A stretch of 64,000 nucleotides of DNA from NCBI GenBank assembly GCA_022393335.1, contig JAJEKB010021106.1, positions 488,148 through 552,147 on the forward strand, read 5' to 3'. This DNA is from Macrotrachela quadricornifera. Lineage: Eukaryota; Rotifera; Eurotatoria; Philodinida; Philodinidae. How positions within the stretch are numbered: position 1 is the stretch's first letter; each line of letters opens with the position of its first letter. This document shows, piece by piece, positions 23,501-35,726 of this stretch. The position numbers were made by a program, and so were the translations under genes. The notes beneath the pieces were generated by a model, which was given only the letters and a program-made list of their open reading frames with translations, was not told the origin of the DNA and did not search any database.

Positions 23501-24780
23501 ACTATAAGAAAAAATAGCTGCTGTTGTGATAGTATTAAAAAAATCCTTCAAAAATCTCTGCTATTACTGTTCCAAGACTAGCATCATAACATTTAATTCA
23601 TGGTTTTTGTTTAGTTTCTATTTCTTACATCTGTGAACATACCAAATCCTAGACAAATTCATGCAGTTTTGTAATATCCTCCAAATCAAATCTGCCAGCA
23701 CAGCACCACTATCGTCATAGTACACTTAAAAGTCTTGCGTGCTGCGTTAATTCTTAAAAATTGCTACTTTCATCGTACTGCAACTCACGATCGCGGTGGC
23801 GATGTAATTGACATCTCTGCATAAGATCTTGCCTGCCTTTTGTCTATGTTTTTATCGTCACTAGCCTTCAAACGATAAATTTTGCCCGAAAACGACATGT
23901 ATTGATGAAAACGAGCACTTTTCAGAATTCTTATGGTTTTTCGTCCAGAATCATAGTCCATCTAGTGGTAGTTTTTTCATAGAAACGATTTGATTATAAT
24001 GCTTTTCTTTAGGTATTCTGAAGAACTCTCAGTCATTTTAAGGAATAGCAAAGTTATTTTCAATGTGACATGACAAAAATAGCAGATTAATGTAGCGAAC
24101 TGTTCTCGAAAAATTTTTATGATTAAAGCAAGAGTTGTATTGAAAATAGATCACCTATTCTTGAATCCCAATGTAAGCTCTATATGTTCATGATAAAAAC
24201 AAATTTATGGGTGATGTTTATTAAGTCGCATCTGGAGGGTGCTTTTCTCTACAGATGCTTCAAGTTTCTAGAATTTACGCTGTTGCAAATATTTTATCTA
24301 GGAAGACAAAGTTAACGGAGAGCTGAATGTTTCAGCTGGCAGTAGAGACAAATGGGAAAAAAATATGGTAAAAGCTTCACTTAGAATGGTTAAAACATAT
24401 GTCTACTCTTCTCCAAAACACAGATCCAACAGTGACAGTACAAAAGTCTTCCAGTTTATCTATATGTGCTTCAAAAACCTTGCTTATCTGGAGTACTTCA
24501 GGAGAAAAGCTATTGTGAAAGACATATGGATACATTGTCGCTAATTACTCATACTACATCCGCCTCCCCATTATAATACACAATGGTCTATGGCTTGAAA
24601 TAACTTTTTCTGGATCCTAAGATCGCAACTAACTACTAAACTGTCTTATTTTAGAATTAACTAACAAGTTCTATTCTCTCCGAAGTGAATGTTCATAAGG
24701 CGGATATATAACAATCGATGTGCTAATTAGAAGCACGGATGCAAAAATCAACAAACAAGCAACGTGAAGTGTCAGCTTAC
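20583..24780. other. Long intergenic stretch without recognised genes
   Basis: Both strands hold only short open frames with no recognisable similarity, the longest being about 79 codons. Missing 5' exons of the coiled-coil gene and 3' exons of the proline-rich gene should lie here but could not be placed. No long inverted repeat or transposase was noticed. CCCATAGACAAAATTTTA near 21333 resembles a word in the pogo-like end and the element at 53400. Confidence 0.4.
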
Positions 24781-25026
24781 TCTTAAATTGTACATTCGTT
24801 TTATGGAATATCGTTCTGAATCAGTCGACCATTTCGGCTTAAATCTATAATCGAATTTTTCTTTTGGTAAGGGCCATTCTATTTCTGGTTGTTTTGGCTT
24901 TGGCTGTGGCTGTGCCGGACGTGACTCTTGCTTCGCTGGCGGCTGTTCTCTCAATGGGTGAAGTGCTGGCATTTGTCGAACTGTATCATCGCTTTTTATT
25001 CGTCTATGACTTCCAGCAGTGCCCAT
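24781..25026 (-). CDS. Proline-rich first exon with possible N-myristoylation signal
   Basis: The 82-codon frame starts MGTAGSHRR and ends at a canonical donor (GTAAGC, phase 0), so it reads as a first coding exon. Gly2 and Ser6 fit an N-myristoylation motif. A central stretch, residues 26-52, is rich in Pro, Gln and Lys (PAQPQPKPKQPEIEWPLP), followed by a basic, aromatic segment. Downstream exons were not found. The function is unknown. The main support is the start, composition and donor site. Confidence 0.4.
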
Positions 25027-25143
25027 TGTTCAATACTATATAGCTATGATAATCTCGAAATAAAGAAAATTTTATGAATAGTTATGCCTAAGCGTTGATA
25101 ATGAATCATATAATACTACAATAGCTATTATAGAAAGGGTGGC

Positions 25144-25795
25144 CGATCAATTCGTCAGAAGAACGATTAGTCACATATATATGAAAGTAAGAGAGACACG
25201 TATAGAGAGAATCAATAATTGAATTACACGATTTAAACTAATTTATAACTGACTATACTACTCACCAAAGTGTTCTTAAGTACATCTACCAGTTATACTT
25301 GACTGAAAAAATGAAATCTAAAAAGAATTTAAATTAAGTTTTTGAGAACTAATGAAATGAAGCATAAAATTTAATTTAACTTTTTTATTGAGGATAACTA
25401 AGATTTGATACGCAATTAAAAATAAACCATACAAAAAGCTTAAACATACAATGAGAACAACACTTGCTTCCATTATTATTTTTCAGATTTTTAATACTCT
25501 TTCTTAGCATCAACTAAGAGGCAGTTCACTTAACTCAGTTCAGTTATTCGATGGTAACAAACGCGTTATCAAAGCTTTCCCTGTGTTTCAAAATGAAAGT
25601 TTGATGCTTTGGACGCTTTCATCAAACTAATAGTAATTTTGTTTAAGCACAGGATAACTCAGAAACTTCATACGAAACTTTTGAAATCAATAACTTCGTA
25701 AGTAGCAAGTTCGTTTAAATCGTGTAATTTAATTATTGATTCTCTCTATACTTGCCTCTCTTGCTATCATATATATGCGACGGATTGATCTAGTA
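25144..25795. mobile_element. Short element with about 75-95-bp inverted ends
   Basis: The left end (25144-25240) and right end (25713-25795) are inverted copies sharing GATCAAT(T/C)CGTC, CATATATATGA, TATAGAGAGAATCAATAATT and TACACGATTTAAAC. There is a small length difference of about 13 bp near the tip. The ~470-bp interior is non-coding and AT-rich. Probably a non-autonomous DNA element; no target duplication was confirmed. Confidence 0.6.
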
Positions 25796-26846
25796 CTGAT
25801 ACATCTTCTCTAACAACGAAGATCTCTAAAAGTTAACTAATACGTTCTTTTCAGCGACTGACTACACTAAATTTTGTTTTAACTTATATGGGACATGTTA
25901 GTTTCACATTTTAGCCGTAAAGGAGCTGCGCTGATGAGCTATTCCACGAACACGAGTCACTAAAATTTTGTATTTTCACTTGAATGAAACATATGCTATT
26001 CAATAGAGCTTGTCAAGCTATATCTGGCTAACTATATGCCTTAATTGGCTGAGTTAATGAGGAAAATCGTTTCTAAAAATGCTCGAAACAACTGTTCACT
26101 TCCCTTATATGTTCTGATTTACTATCTAATGTACTTGCTGTATGGCATGTCGTTTAATCTAATCTTTGTTTAAATAGAGTGTCCTCTCAATTGAACATCA
26201 TCGGTTAATAACAACTACTTTCAGAATAAATCCGGTCACTTACATTTTTCACCTTTCAAAATGAATCAGGCAAATATTAAAAGTCAAAAAGGAAATTCTT
26301 TCAGATCTTTGTAACAAAAAAAAAGAAAAGACTACTGATTTTTTCTTTCCATCTCGACAAATTTAATGTCTTTTTCTATTAAATAAGGAGACTGTTGACA
26401 AACAAAGCTGCAGCGATGACAACTCACAATTGCTCATTCATTTTAATTTATTCTTCAATACATATATTGGTTTAAACGCGAGAAACAATGACAGAACGAA
26501 CAAGGTTAATGAGAATTGCTCATTTGTCTCTTACCAATCACCATTTGTACAGAAGTATGCACAAACAACTTGAAAGGAATTGTGAAACTGATTGGTTGAC
26601 TTGAAAATAAGTTTAATAAAGAATGCTGTATAGAATCTCCAAGTTTAACGTCAAAGTGTGTTTCAGCTTATGCTGTGTTGGAATCTGTTTCGCATGCCAT
26701 GTAAATTATATTAGTAAGAATTGTGATTTCTTCAATTCGAATTCGAAACATAGCTGAATTCTAATGTAAACCGACGCCTTCGATTAGAATTAGACGCGTA
26801 CCTTAAAAAGACGTTTTAACGACTCATGGGAAATATACTAATTACT
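25796..26846. other. Intergenic stretch
   Basis: No gene, long repeat or inverted repeat recognised. AT-rich throughout. Confidence 0.4.
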
Positions 26847-27189
26847 GTTCTCTTTCTCGTAGAGAAGAGTCTTAGAAACATAAATTGTCTGATTGCTTAT
26901 ATGTCTGCACAAGGTCAAAAAAACATTTTATTAATATTATTCTATAAAACTTAACCAAAGGGCAATCGAGATCGAGGAATCCGAATCTGATGTCAGTTTT
27001 TTAAACAAACGACAAATTTTTATCAAAAACTATTTGTTTTTATGAAGTTTGGTCAAAGGTAGTTGAAGTCGAGGAACTTGAATCTGACTTTGGCTTTTTT
27101 AATTTTATAAAAGAATAGCTTGGTGGTAGTTTAGAAACACGATTTCTACGAGAAAGAGCTGAGCGAGTTTTCAGATGAGTGTTACTTGT
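26847..27189. repeat. Dispersed repeat family copy B, ending GTTACTTGT
   Basis: Shorter relative of 14268-14770. It has the same head (TCTCTTTCTCGTAGAGAAGA), the same TCAAAAAAACATTTTATTAA block, GTCGAGGAAC(T)TGAATCTGA and the same tail (GAGCGAGTTTTCAGATGAG then TGTTACTTGT). It lacks about 150 bp of the repeated middle block. Confidence 0.6.
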
Positions 27190-28099
27190 TAATTATCAAC
27201 TAAAATGACTTATATGGATAAAAACTGCTATGATCAGCTTGTTATCACACTTGACTATTGAAAATGAATACAAATCCATACAGATACCGACGTTACACTC
27301 TATAAGTGGTGTCATAGAAATATCTCTTCAAGTTCAAGCACGTCCGGGTTCAAATTTGAACTTGCTCATCTTTTCTAGATCTTATTATGAATTGCTTTTC
27401 TTTTAAATTGAAATATCAATTGTCTGAATTTTGAATATCACATAATATCGTGGTAAACTATATCTAAGAGATGTATATAGAACGCAATAGGTATACGATT
27501 AATTTTCTTCATATAATCAATCGTACTTCTTTTCTACATAACATGTACATCAATAACAAAGCAAAAGAATAGGAGAAAGAAAAGAATTAAAGAGAGAATA
27601 TTGTTACTATTGAGCGAGTAATAAGTAGATGGTAGAAACCATTGAAAATCCAAGAATCAATAATGATTATTCCAATTGAATATTAATGAGTTTTTTATGT
27701 CAAACAGTTGACAAAAGACAATTCTTTTTTTAACTTCATGTTTCTTTACATTTTAATTCTTGTATACATATGTATGTCTGAATGGCAACATAAATGATTA
27801 AATCAATTGCTGTTCGTGAGTTCATATAGAATATGAAAACTAGGACGAAAAAGATATAGCTCAACATATAGAAGTATATATCAGATATCTAGAATAGTTT
27901 CAGGAGTATGAAAATTGATACGGTATTATCCATAATCAAACGTCAAATAAATACCTCTGAAAAAAAGCAAAAAGATATATATAGAAAGATTATCAAAAGG
28001 TGAAAAAGAAGCATTAAATCAAAATGTAATCAATTCTAAGTTTGATTTGAACCATAATGATTCGAAGAATACATGGCAAATGAGTAGTCATATCTAGGG
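27190..28099. other. Intergenic stretch
   Basis: No gene or repeat recognised. It should contain the 3' untranslated region of the cysteine-rich gene to its right. Confidence 0.4.
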
Positions 28100-28605
28100 T
28101 TACTTTGGCGGTTTTGAGCACCAGCATGGGCACCATGACCAAAAACACAGACGTTTTTTACAGCAGACTTCATTGGGACAACAGTCACGTGTGCAGTAGC
28201 AGCATGGGTCATAGCGTTCGCAGGGAGCTGATAAACATTCGCAAAAGAAATTGCAATACGTACATGAACATGAATATGTGCAGCATTTGCAACGAGAACA
28301 CCAGCAATATTCTGGAGGATAACGAAAAATATAAAGCGGAGGTGAACGAGTACGAGTACGAGGACGATCACAAGTACAAGTAGGTCGTAGATGAGCACAT
28401 TTAGTACATAAATAATGATGACGAATATCACGTGGAGGATTAGAAATAATACCTTTGCAGACAGTGCATATTGATGAATAAAGTCCACCACAGGAATAAG
28501 TGCCACAATCAGTACAAACAAAATAATCGCGGCGATGAGGAGGAGGACATGCGCAAAAAGGAGTTCGTGTGTGAGATGACGATGCAGTTTTTGATTCAAC
28601 AGATA
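28100..28605 (-). CDS. Cysteine-rich protein, terminal exon
   Basis: The exon starts after a good acceptor (TTTGATTGTTTCAG) with the first codon split, so an upstream exon is expected. About 170 residues contain roughly 33 Cys, many as CxC, CC and CxxC pairs: FVCTDCG, ICTVCKG, YLCTKCAH and CKCCTYSCSC in order. The first three pairs resemble treble-clef or zinc-ribbon knuckles; the second half (after residue ~110) is denser and more like a metallothionein-like or structural Cys-rich tail. Zinc or metal binding is an inference. A second long frame on the same strand (28036-28614) overlaps but lacks any ordered motif. No family identified. Confidence 0.55.
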
Positions 28606-29024
28606 CTGAAACAATCAAATAAGAATCTTCAATAGTTTATTCTTGTGGGAAAAGTGAGTTTTTCTGTGACTATATCTAGTTATTAGTCACGATATATAGT
28701 AAACTTGTTATATAACATCTTTATTTCAAATAAGACCACATGTTGAAAAACAGGAAAAATGACTGCTTTGAAGATCTTTTTGTAGTTCAGCGGTCTAAAG
28801 TGATGTTTAAAATAGTACCATCAGGAAGAAAAACAAAAGTCAAAAATGTTTGAATCATAATTAATTCAAACTGTAATTTATTCATTAAATTTAATATTAT
28901 CAATTGATGAAAAAGCTGTTAGAGCTATTCCTACAGAATGAAAATGTAAATCATGATATTGCTGCTAGTACTGATTTGTAGGAAAACCAAACTTGACTAT
29001 AAACTTATAGTTAATTTCTGGCTC
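28606..29024. other. Intergenic stretch
   Basis: Probably holds the missing 5' exon of the cysteine-rich gene. No other feature seen. Confidence 0.35.
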
Positions 29025-30115
29025 CCTGACAGACGATCACCTTTATGCAAAAGGAGTGTACATATATTTCGAACAACAATAAAACTATAGATATACACAC
29101 TAATCTCGAATTAGAAATGAAGATATCTCGTAGAGAGCACCGAGTACTACTGTTTCACAAAGTACAGCGCAACATCGGTTCAATCGATTTGAGAACAGTA
29201 ACTTTGAACTCCATGGTTTACCTCATTCTGGAAGACCACTAGAAGTGGATATGGATTACGTAAAGGAGCTTATCGAAGAAGATGCTAGATTGATTACCCA
29301 GTGTTTAGCAGAGCGACTTGGGTACTCTCATATTACAGTGGAAACATATCTGTATGAATTAGGCAAAACACGAAAATATGGAGTTTGGATACTATATGAT
29401 TTGTCACCACATCAGCGCCAATACAGACCTGATGCTTGTATGGAATTAATGACGTTTCATCGCAACGTCCAATGGCTTTACAACCTTATTAGTGGCGATG
29501 AAAAGTGGGTGTTGTACGTTAATCACACGCGCAAGCGGCACCAACTGAGGGCTGGGAAAAAAGGTGTAGCAACACCCATAGATGACCTTAATCAAAAAAA
29601 GATTATGCTGAGCGTTTGGTGGAGAGTAAGAGAAATTGTTCCTTGGGAACTTCTAACTAATTTCACTATCACTGATAATCTCTATTGCCAACTATCAGAC
29701 TGAGTTGCAGCAAAACTTTAGGGGAAGCAGGATAAAATTTATTTTTTGCATGACAATATCAAACTCCATATTGCAAAAATGACGCGTGAAAAATTATTGT
29801 AGCTTGGATAGATTACATTCCATATCTATCTTATTCTGCAGACTGTCATTTGTTTCGTTCTCTTTCTAACCATTTGAAAGAGAAATAGTTCGACAATGAA
29901 AACGACCTGGAAATGGACCTTCTCAACTTTTTATGCCAAAACTCGCAGGACTTCTACGAACGCGAAATCCTTTCTCTACCAGAGCGTTAGCGACAACCCA
30001 CAAATAGTAATGGAGCATATATTGTTGAAAACTAGTGGTATTCTTGATATTAAAAACAAAAAAGAAAATTTTCGAAAAAAAAGAACGACAAAAATTTCTT
30101 ACCGATCCAACGTTT
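29025..30115 (+). pseudogene. mariner transposase relic
   Basis: The clearest block (29245-29703) carries ELGKTRKYGVWILYDLSPHQ, ISGDEKWVLYVNHTRKR and KKIMLSVWWRVREIVPWELL, the mariner signature around the first catalytic Asp. After a stop at 29701 the frame continues with KIYFLHDNIKLHIAKMTREK (second Asp), SLSNHLKEK and DFYERGILSLPER near 29955. Stops and frameshifts break it in at least four places. The expected PYSPDLAP motif is eroded. The inverted ends were not identified. Confidence 0.85.
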
Positions 30116-31494
30116 AAACACTTCATTTAAAAAACACTAGAAATTAAATCACCAGCTGCTTCAAGTTATGACGGAGTTACGAGGATGATGTGCCGAGATA
30201 TCGAGTTAACTTGTTATCATCTTTCTCGCCCCTACTTTCATTCTTATTCTTATTCTAACCTGCAACTAGTCATCTCATTCTTTAGACTCAATCATCAAAA
30301 CTATATTATCATGTCACTGGACTGATCGAGTAATCCTTCCGTAGAAGTTTTTTGATTCAATTTTTTTACTCACCTGAATGCTTGGGATCTAATTGTTTGT
30401 CTTTTGTTTGTAACTGCGTAGTAATTGTTGGCATTTCTTGATTTTCGTTTTTTTTGCAGAGAGAATTTTCTATAGATTATAAAGAATCTTATTAATGGCA
30501 AATTGTGTTTTTTTTAGAAATATCAATTCACCAAAGTCGAATCATGATTACAGAACTGCTGGCTTCAATTTTCGCATCAGAATGAATAATGAAATCATAG
30601 AAATCTAATAAAAGATTATTTATTCCTCAATAATTTACGATTATAAGCGTTGTCTAATTTGGTAAATGCTGATTCACTCTTGATAACTTTACAGAATGAG
30701 GTAATCTATTTGATAAAAGTGTTTGTTCATTTACTCAAAACTCGTTTCATGATGAACTCTCATCTTATAAACGCCGACCCTGCAAAAATGTGAAATCTAA
30801 TCACTCTTAAATTAGAACATAGGGTAGATTTTGCCTCAAGATTAGTTCCATTTATCAAAGACTCAATTCCTACTCGGTATGTTAATGTATAAAATGATAA
30901 ATAAAAATTTGAATTTAATCATTATCTCAATATCTTTTTATATCAACAAAAAAAGAGAATGAATATATAATTTATGACAGAAAAGATATCTTTTGTTTCA
31001 AACTTCGACTCTTCATAAAACTTTAATTTTGTTGAAGTTAAATAATATTGCATTCAAATATTCTTCGATAAATATCCGAAACTTTAATTAAAAAATGCTT
31101 ATTGGATTAGAAAGAAACGTGAAAAAGAACACCTCCATATTCATTTTTTTTACTATGACCTTGACTGTCTGTTATTACTGTTTTGTTATTTTCAGATGCA
31201 GTGAATAAATCGAATTTTTTTCTCTTGCTCTCATTCATTTTTATTCAAGGTAGTAAAGCTAGACGCCTGCATTATTCACATTTCTTTACATAAACAGAGT
31301 ATTGTCATCGCTGGTCTCTTATTGAATTTATCTGACTTCTTTTTATTTATGTTGTCTCAGAATGTTTGTGTTCTATTCAAAAATCAAGGATGTAATATTC
31401 AATTTTCTACAAAGGATAACTCAGATATACTGACTCGATTTGCATAATTAATTTTTTTATATTAAGACATTTAGTTAAAAATTTAACTGTGTGA
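30116..31494. other. Intergenic stretch
   Basis: No gene or repeat recognised between the mariner and Tc1-like relics. Confidence 0.4.
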
Positions 31495-31496
31495 TA

Positions 31497-32953
31497 GAAA
31501 GATACAGTAAAAGACGCTCTACAGAACAGTCTATGGTTAATGCTGCCTAACTCATATAGTAAGGAAGTCATAAGCTTAGAAATATGCGTCGTAAAAAGTA
31601 AAAATTAACCACAAACATTCAGCTCACTTTCGTAATAATTTTAAAGTCACTATATAATCAGTTTTACATTTGTGACTTTCCATCTTCGATTGAATCATAC
31701 TATTACTGTTTTCTATCTGGTCTATTCACTTTATGTATTACATATCCTTTGATGTTCGTACTATCTTTTTCAGATATTCATAATCTCTCTTCCTTTGTTT
31801 TCAAAATATCTATCTCCTCTGTATTCATTTACCACTTCGGCTTACAAATAGGCTCATTTCAGTCCAAGTAAAGTATACAATAATCTATAGATTTTTCACG
31901 TAGCAGAACTAGATGTGAAACATGTTGACTATGGGTGTAGTTTTGTAGACTTGTTCTTTCTTTGAAGGAAATGATTTCCACATTACTGATGAAATATAAT
32001 CTTATGCAAATCCACTTGTATTATATCGTAATGCACTAAGAAGAAAATAAACTGAATATTACAAAGAAGAAGAATAATAAAAAAGTGATACTTCAAGGTA
32101 AAAGAACATCAGTGCAAAGAATAAATACGGATTTAAATTTAAAACCATTTAAACCTAGAAAAGCTAAAAAATCAGCAGTGGCAAAAAAACGGCATGTATG
32201 TATGTGACAAAAGATTAATTAGAAAATTTGGTGCAGGAAAAACTGATTGAAAATGGTAATAGACTAAAATTGCTAACACTGATTTTTCAGGAATATTTAC
32301 AATTGACGGTTTTTACAATAGTAAAAATGATGTAATTTATGCTGAAGATCCATCTGAAATTTCTGCTAATCTGAGTGAAGCACTAATGACAAAATAATCA
32401 AGTGGAGTAATGTTTTGAGGTGAAATTTGCACGAAAAAATTGATACCTCACGATGATCAAGATTTAAAACATAGAATGCAAGTAGCTCTGAATGTGTTTG
32501 ATGATGCTTTTGTAGAAAGAATTGAACCAAATATTGTAGACGTTAAATTTTTAATTGTATGGTCTATTAAAAACATTTGGAGAATTATGAAGGAAAAAAC
32601 AAAAGGAAAAATATTTGAAAACCTTGATTCACTAGTTGGTTTTGTTAATAATGTGAAGTAATGATAGATACCATACCGAAATGTCTTGCAAAGGTGGTGC
32701 AAATGAATGGATATCAAGTTTATGAACATTAATTTAAAATGCTTTTGATTGTAACATACATGATGAAGAAACATTGCATAATTGCAATAACATGTTTTAG
32801 ATACAAAAGTGTTTTATGGTTCTAGAATGTTCACAGCTAGTTTTTATTTTTTGCAATGCATATTTATAAGTTAAGCTTATAACTTTCTTAATAAATGAGT
32901 TAGGCAAGCTCAGTCATACACTATTTTGTAAAGCGTTTTTTACTGCATCTTTC
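31497..32953 (+). mobile_element. Tc1-like transposon relic, 81-bp inverted ends, TA flanks
   Basis: The ends 31497-31577 and 32873-32953 are inverted copies of 81 bp, beginning GAAAGATACAGTAAAAGACG (left) and GAAAGATGCAGTAAAAAACG (right, inverted) and finishing at AAGCTTA. Both ends are flanked by TA (31495-31496 and 32954-32955), the standard target of the Tc1/mariner superfamily. The interior encodes a decayed transposase on the plus strand. Confidence 0.85.
32085..32760 (+). pseudogene. Tc1-like transposase, decayed
   Basis: Fragments read in order are VQRINTDLNLKPFKPRK (helix-turn-helix part), GIFTIDGFYNSKNDVIYAED (core region, first Asp in a Tc1-like context), then VWSIKNIWRIMKEKTKG and a C-terminal LDSLVGFVNNVK. 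The order matches a Tc1-type transposase, but stops occur at short intervals and the central region is frameshifted. Confidence 0.7.
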
Positions 32954-33235
32954 TACCGTAGAGAAACATTTTTAAATACGTGTTTTAATATAAAAAGGTT
33001 AATTACACGAATTGAGTCAACAATACCTAGGCTGCCCTTTATACCAAAACAATCGAATGACGGTATTTTGGCCTGAGATTTTGCCCTCAAAGAGGTCTAT
33101 TAGTGAGTAAAATGTCTTGAACATTTCAGCTCAAAATAACGTTCTTCTCTCGAGATATTAAAGTAGAGATTCTGGGCTATCGAATAATATAAACAAAGTT
33201 AAGAAAATATTTGTCCTTCCTTCCCAGCTGGATGA

Positions 33236-34066
33236 TTCCGAGTGCCGTATAAGGTATGGAACGACTCAAAAACGGCTAAATTCGTGCAGGAATCGGGCAT
33301 GAACGGATGCTGTTTTTTCGCCGTCTAACACCGTAATCCGTTAACCCAGATTTGTATATGTAGTTTTGCCGAAACGGAAACGGTGCCGTTTCAGGTCGTT
33401 TCCGATGAATCGTCATGAGCCGTATTGATGTCGTTTTTCAGCCGTTTCATGCCTAAAACGCGCCGTTTTTCTGACGTTTTACATCAGGTAGTAGTAGCTT
33501 TCATTTCGTCGACTCTATCATAACTATTCAGGACGAGCATTACGATGCTCGTATATGATCGTATATGATCGTATATGACGAAATCTGACGATGTACGATC
33601 ACAGTATACTATCGTATTTACAAGTCTCTACTATGGTACTCATACTATCAAAATCGGGCAAACATCGGCGACGAATCGTCAATTTTGGGGATAACATTGC
33701 AATTCTAAGTAAAAATATAATTATTTTATTTAAAATAACTTACTATTTGTATTGGTATTGGACTAATCTAAATAAAAAAATCGTTGTATTTAAATGGTTA
33801 TTTTTTAAAAAATAATCATTACATTTAAAATAAGTTACCGTTCATATATATAAATATATATGTATATATAGACCGAAAGAACTTTTTTTTTGACAGAAGC
33901 CAATAGATTCTAATCTACCGGCAGAATACGGCTTGATAACGGTGAAAAACGGTAATCCTTACGGCTGTCGTTTCAGATGAGACGGAAACGACTGTAGCTT
34001 TTCGTCGTTTTTTACTGTTTAAGGTCGTTTACGATGGCATATTCTTTCACTTGGGTTATGAAATTC
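33236..34066. repeat. CGTTT/GCCGTTT-rich dispersed repeat, full-looking copy
   Basis: Two blocks (33236-33490 and 33890-34050) are dense in GCCGTTT, CGTTTCC and AAAACGG. They flank an AT-rich middle containing CAGGACGAGCATTACGATGC and a 10-bp tandem ATGATCGTAT (about 33551-33580). The word CAGGACGAGCATT also opens the copy at 54727. No coding region recognised. Confidence 0.55.
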
Positions 34067-35726
34067 AATATATAAAATAGATATGACGAAGTGTTCAAAT
34101 AATTATTACTGATGAGTACTTTATATATCTTATTTTACCGCCACTACTGTTTCACAGTGCGATTAATCATAACATTCCACTAAACCAATGATACTATACG
34201 ATCGACAGACTCCATTACAAATATCGAACCCATTTTCAGCCTTAAGCTACATCTATCAGCACAAATTTTCGTCATGTAATAGTCCTCATTCACGACTCCA
34301 AAATTTTAAGATCTTATGATTTCACATACAAATGAAACAACATAATTTTTTTTCAACATTTTCAGTAATGAACCTTATTCACAATTGACTTGTGTGGTTG
34401 CGCTCTTTGATTGTTATTTTGATCTGACGGTATTATCTCTTTGATCCGTAGCTCTAACAACGGAATGTTAATAAGGCTCAGTGCGATACTTTCCATCATC
34501 ATATCGGTCACCAAACAAACAACCTTGCATAAAACTTTTTATTGTCTTCTTATTAGCCCAATGCAACATATTTTTCTCCGATCTTATGTAGAAAAACCTT
34601 CTAGGCACTTGTCAGATGGGCCTTCCGGCCATCACATGCTGAGGCCGAAGTAAATGTGTGTTGTTGCACTATATTAAGGCCGATGGAATAAATACGTCAT
34701 ACATGCAAGAAGATATAGAAGTTGCAATAAGTAAAGTCGGTAAACAATGTACTCGTGACATAGCCACTGTTCGATACGTATAGATATGGTGCTTTAAACC
34801 AGCCAGAGACAAATATCCAGTGTGGCTTTTCCTTTCGCTCTGTGCTTCAACCTCATTCTCATCAAGAAAGATGCTCTCCTTATGTCTCTTCGTATATGTC
34901 TCCGCTTTTCCATTCATTCACATCGAGAGACATGTCCCGTATCTTAAATAAATTTTTGATACTGGAAAGATATGTGGTTTTCAAAAATTCATACAAGGAA
35001 TTGTAACAGAAATTTCTTTTCCAAAAATTATTTTTGCTCTCTGGAAATTTTAGATACTACCTAATAAAGTATCAAGTTTATAAAGAGTGGTAAGATAAAA
35101 TATATGTAATGTTACTTTGTGGTAAAATGACCGCCGACATGGTATTAATAAGGATTTGATTCAATATCTCTTATATTCTTTATGTCTCCTATAACATCTG
35201 TAACTTTTGCAATTCTTAAAAGTCTCATAGCCTCGATACCCACTAGATTCCTTATATCTCTATATCTCTTGTATCTGCCACGTTTGCTTTCCAATAGCAT
35301 TTCATCAAGTTTCTGGAGATATTCTCCAAACACATCATTTACAATTTATATGAAAATAAACTCCAATTAAAATTACCAACAGTGTAACTGCATGTTAAAC
35401 TGTCTTTAAGTTTCATTTCGATCGAGATAATATATTTCTTTGAAATATACAGTTTATATTACAGATAAATTAAAATAATTAATCAAATTAACATTGTATA
35501 GCATCAGAAATTACATGAATAGGGATCAAAAAGCTTTCGACATATATTATTATCAATTGTCAGATGTATAATAAAAGAAAAATCGGTAAACAATTGCGAT
35601 AAAGATTTCTTAATCATAAAAATATTTGTTAAAATAAAGAACAAGATGTACAAGAATATAATTCTAGCTTTGACATATTCAGTTCTTATGCGTTCAACTA
35701 TTTAATGAAACGAGTAAATAACACTA
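34067..35726. other. Intergenic stretch downstream of the CRAL-TRIO gene
   Basis: No gene was recognised. Open frames of 62-82 codons (34669-34917 minus, 35145-35333 minus) resemble nothing I know and lack start or splice support. Confidence 0.4.

Noticed and set aside
27345..27368. GTCCGGGTTCAAATTTGAAC looking like a tRNA B box
   Set aside because: No A box, acceptor stem or anticodon arm could be fitted upstream. It is more likely a small palindrome.
28036..28614. Second long open frame (192 codons) overlapping the cysteine-rich exon on the same strand
   Set aside because: It is a frame-shifted reading with low-complexity hydrophobic content. The ordered CxxC pairs and the splice acceptor support the other frame.
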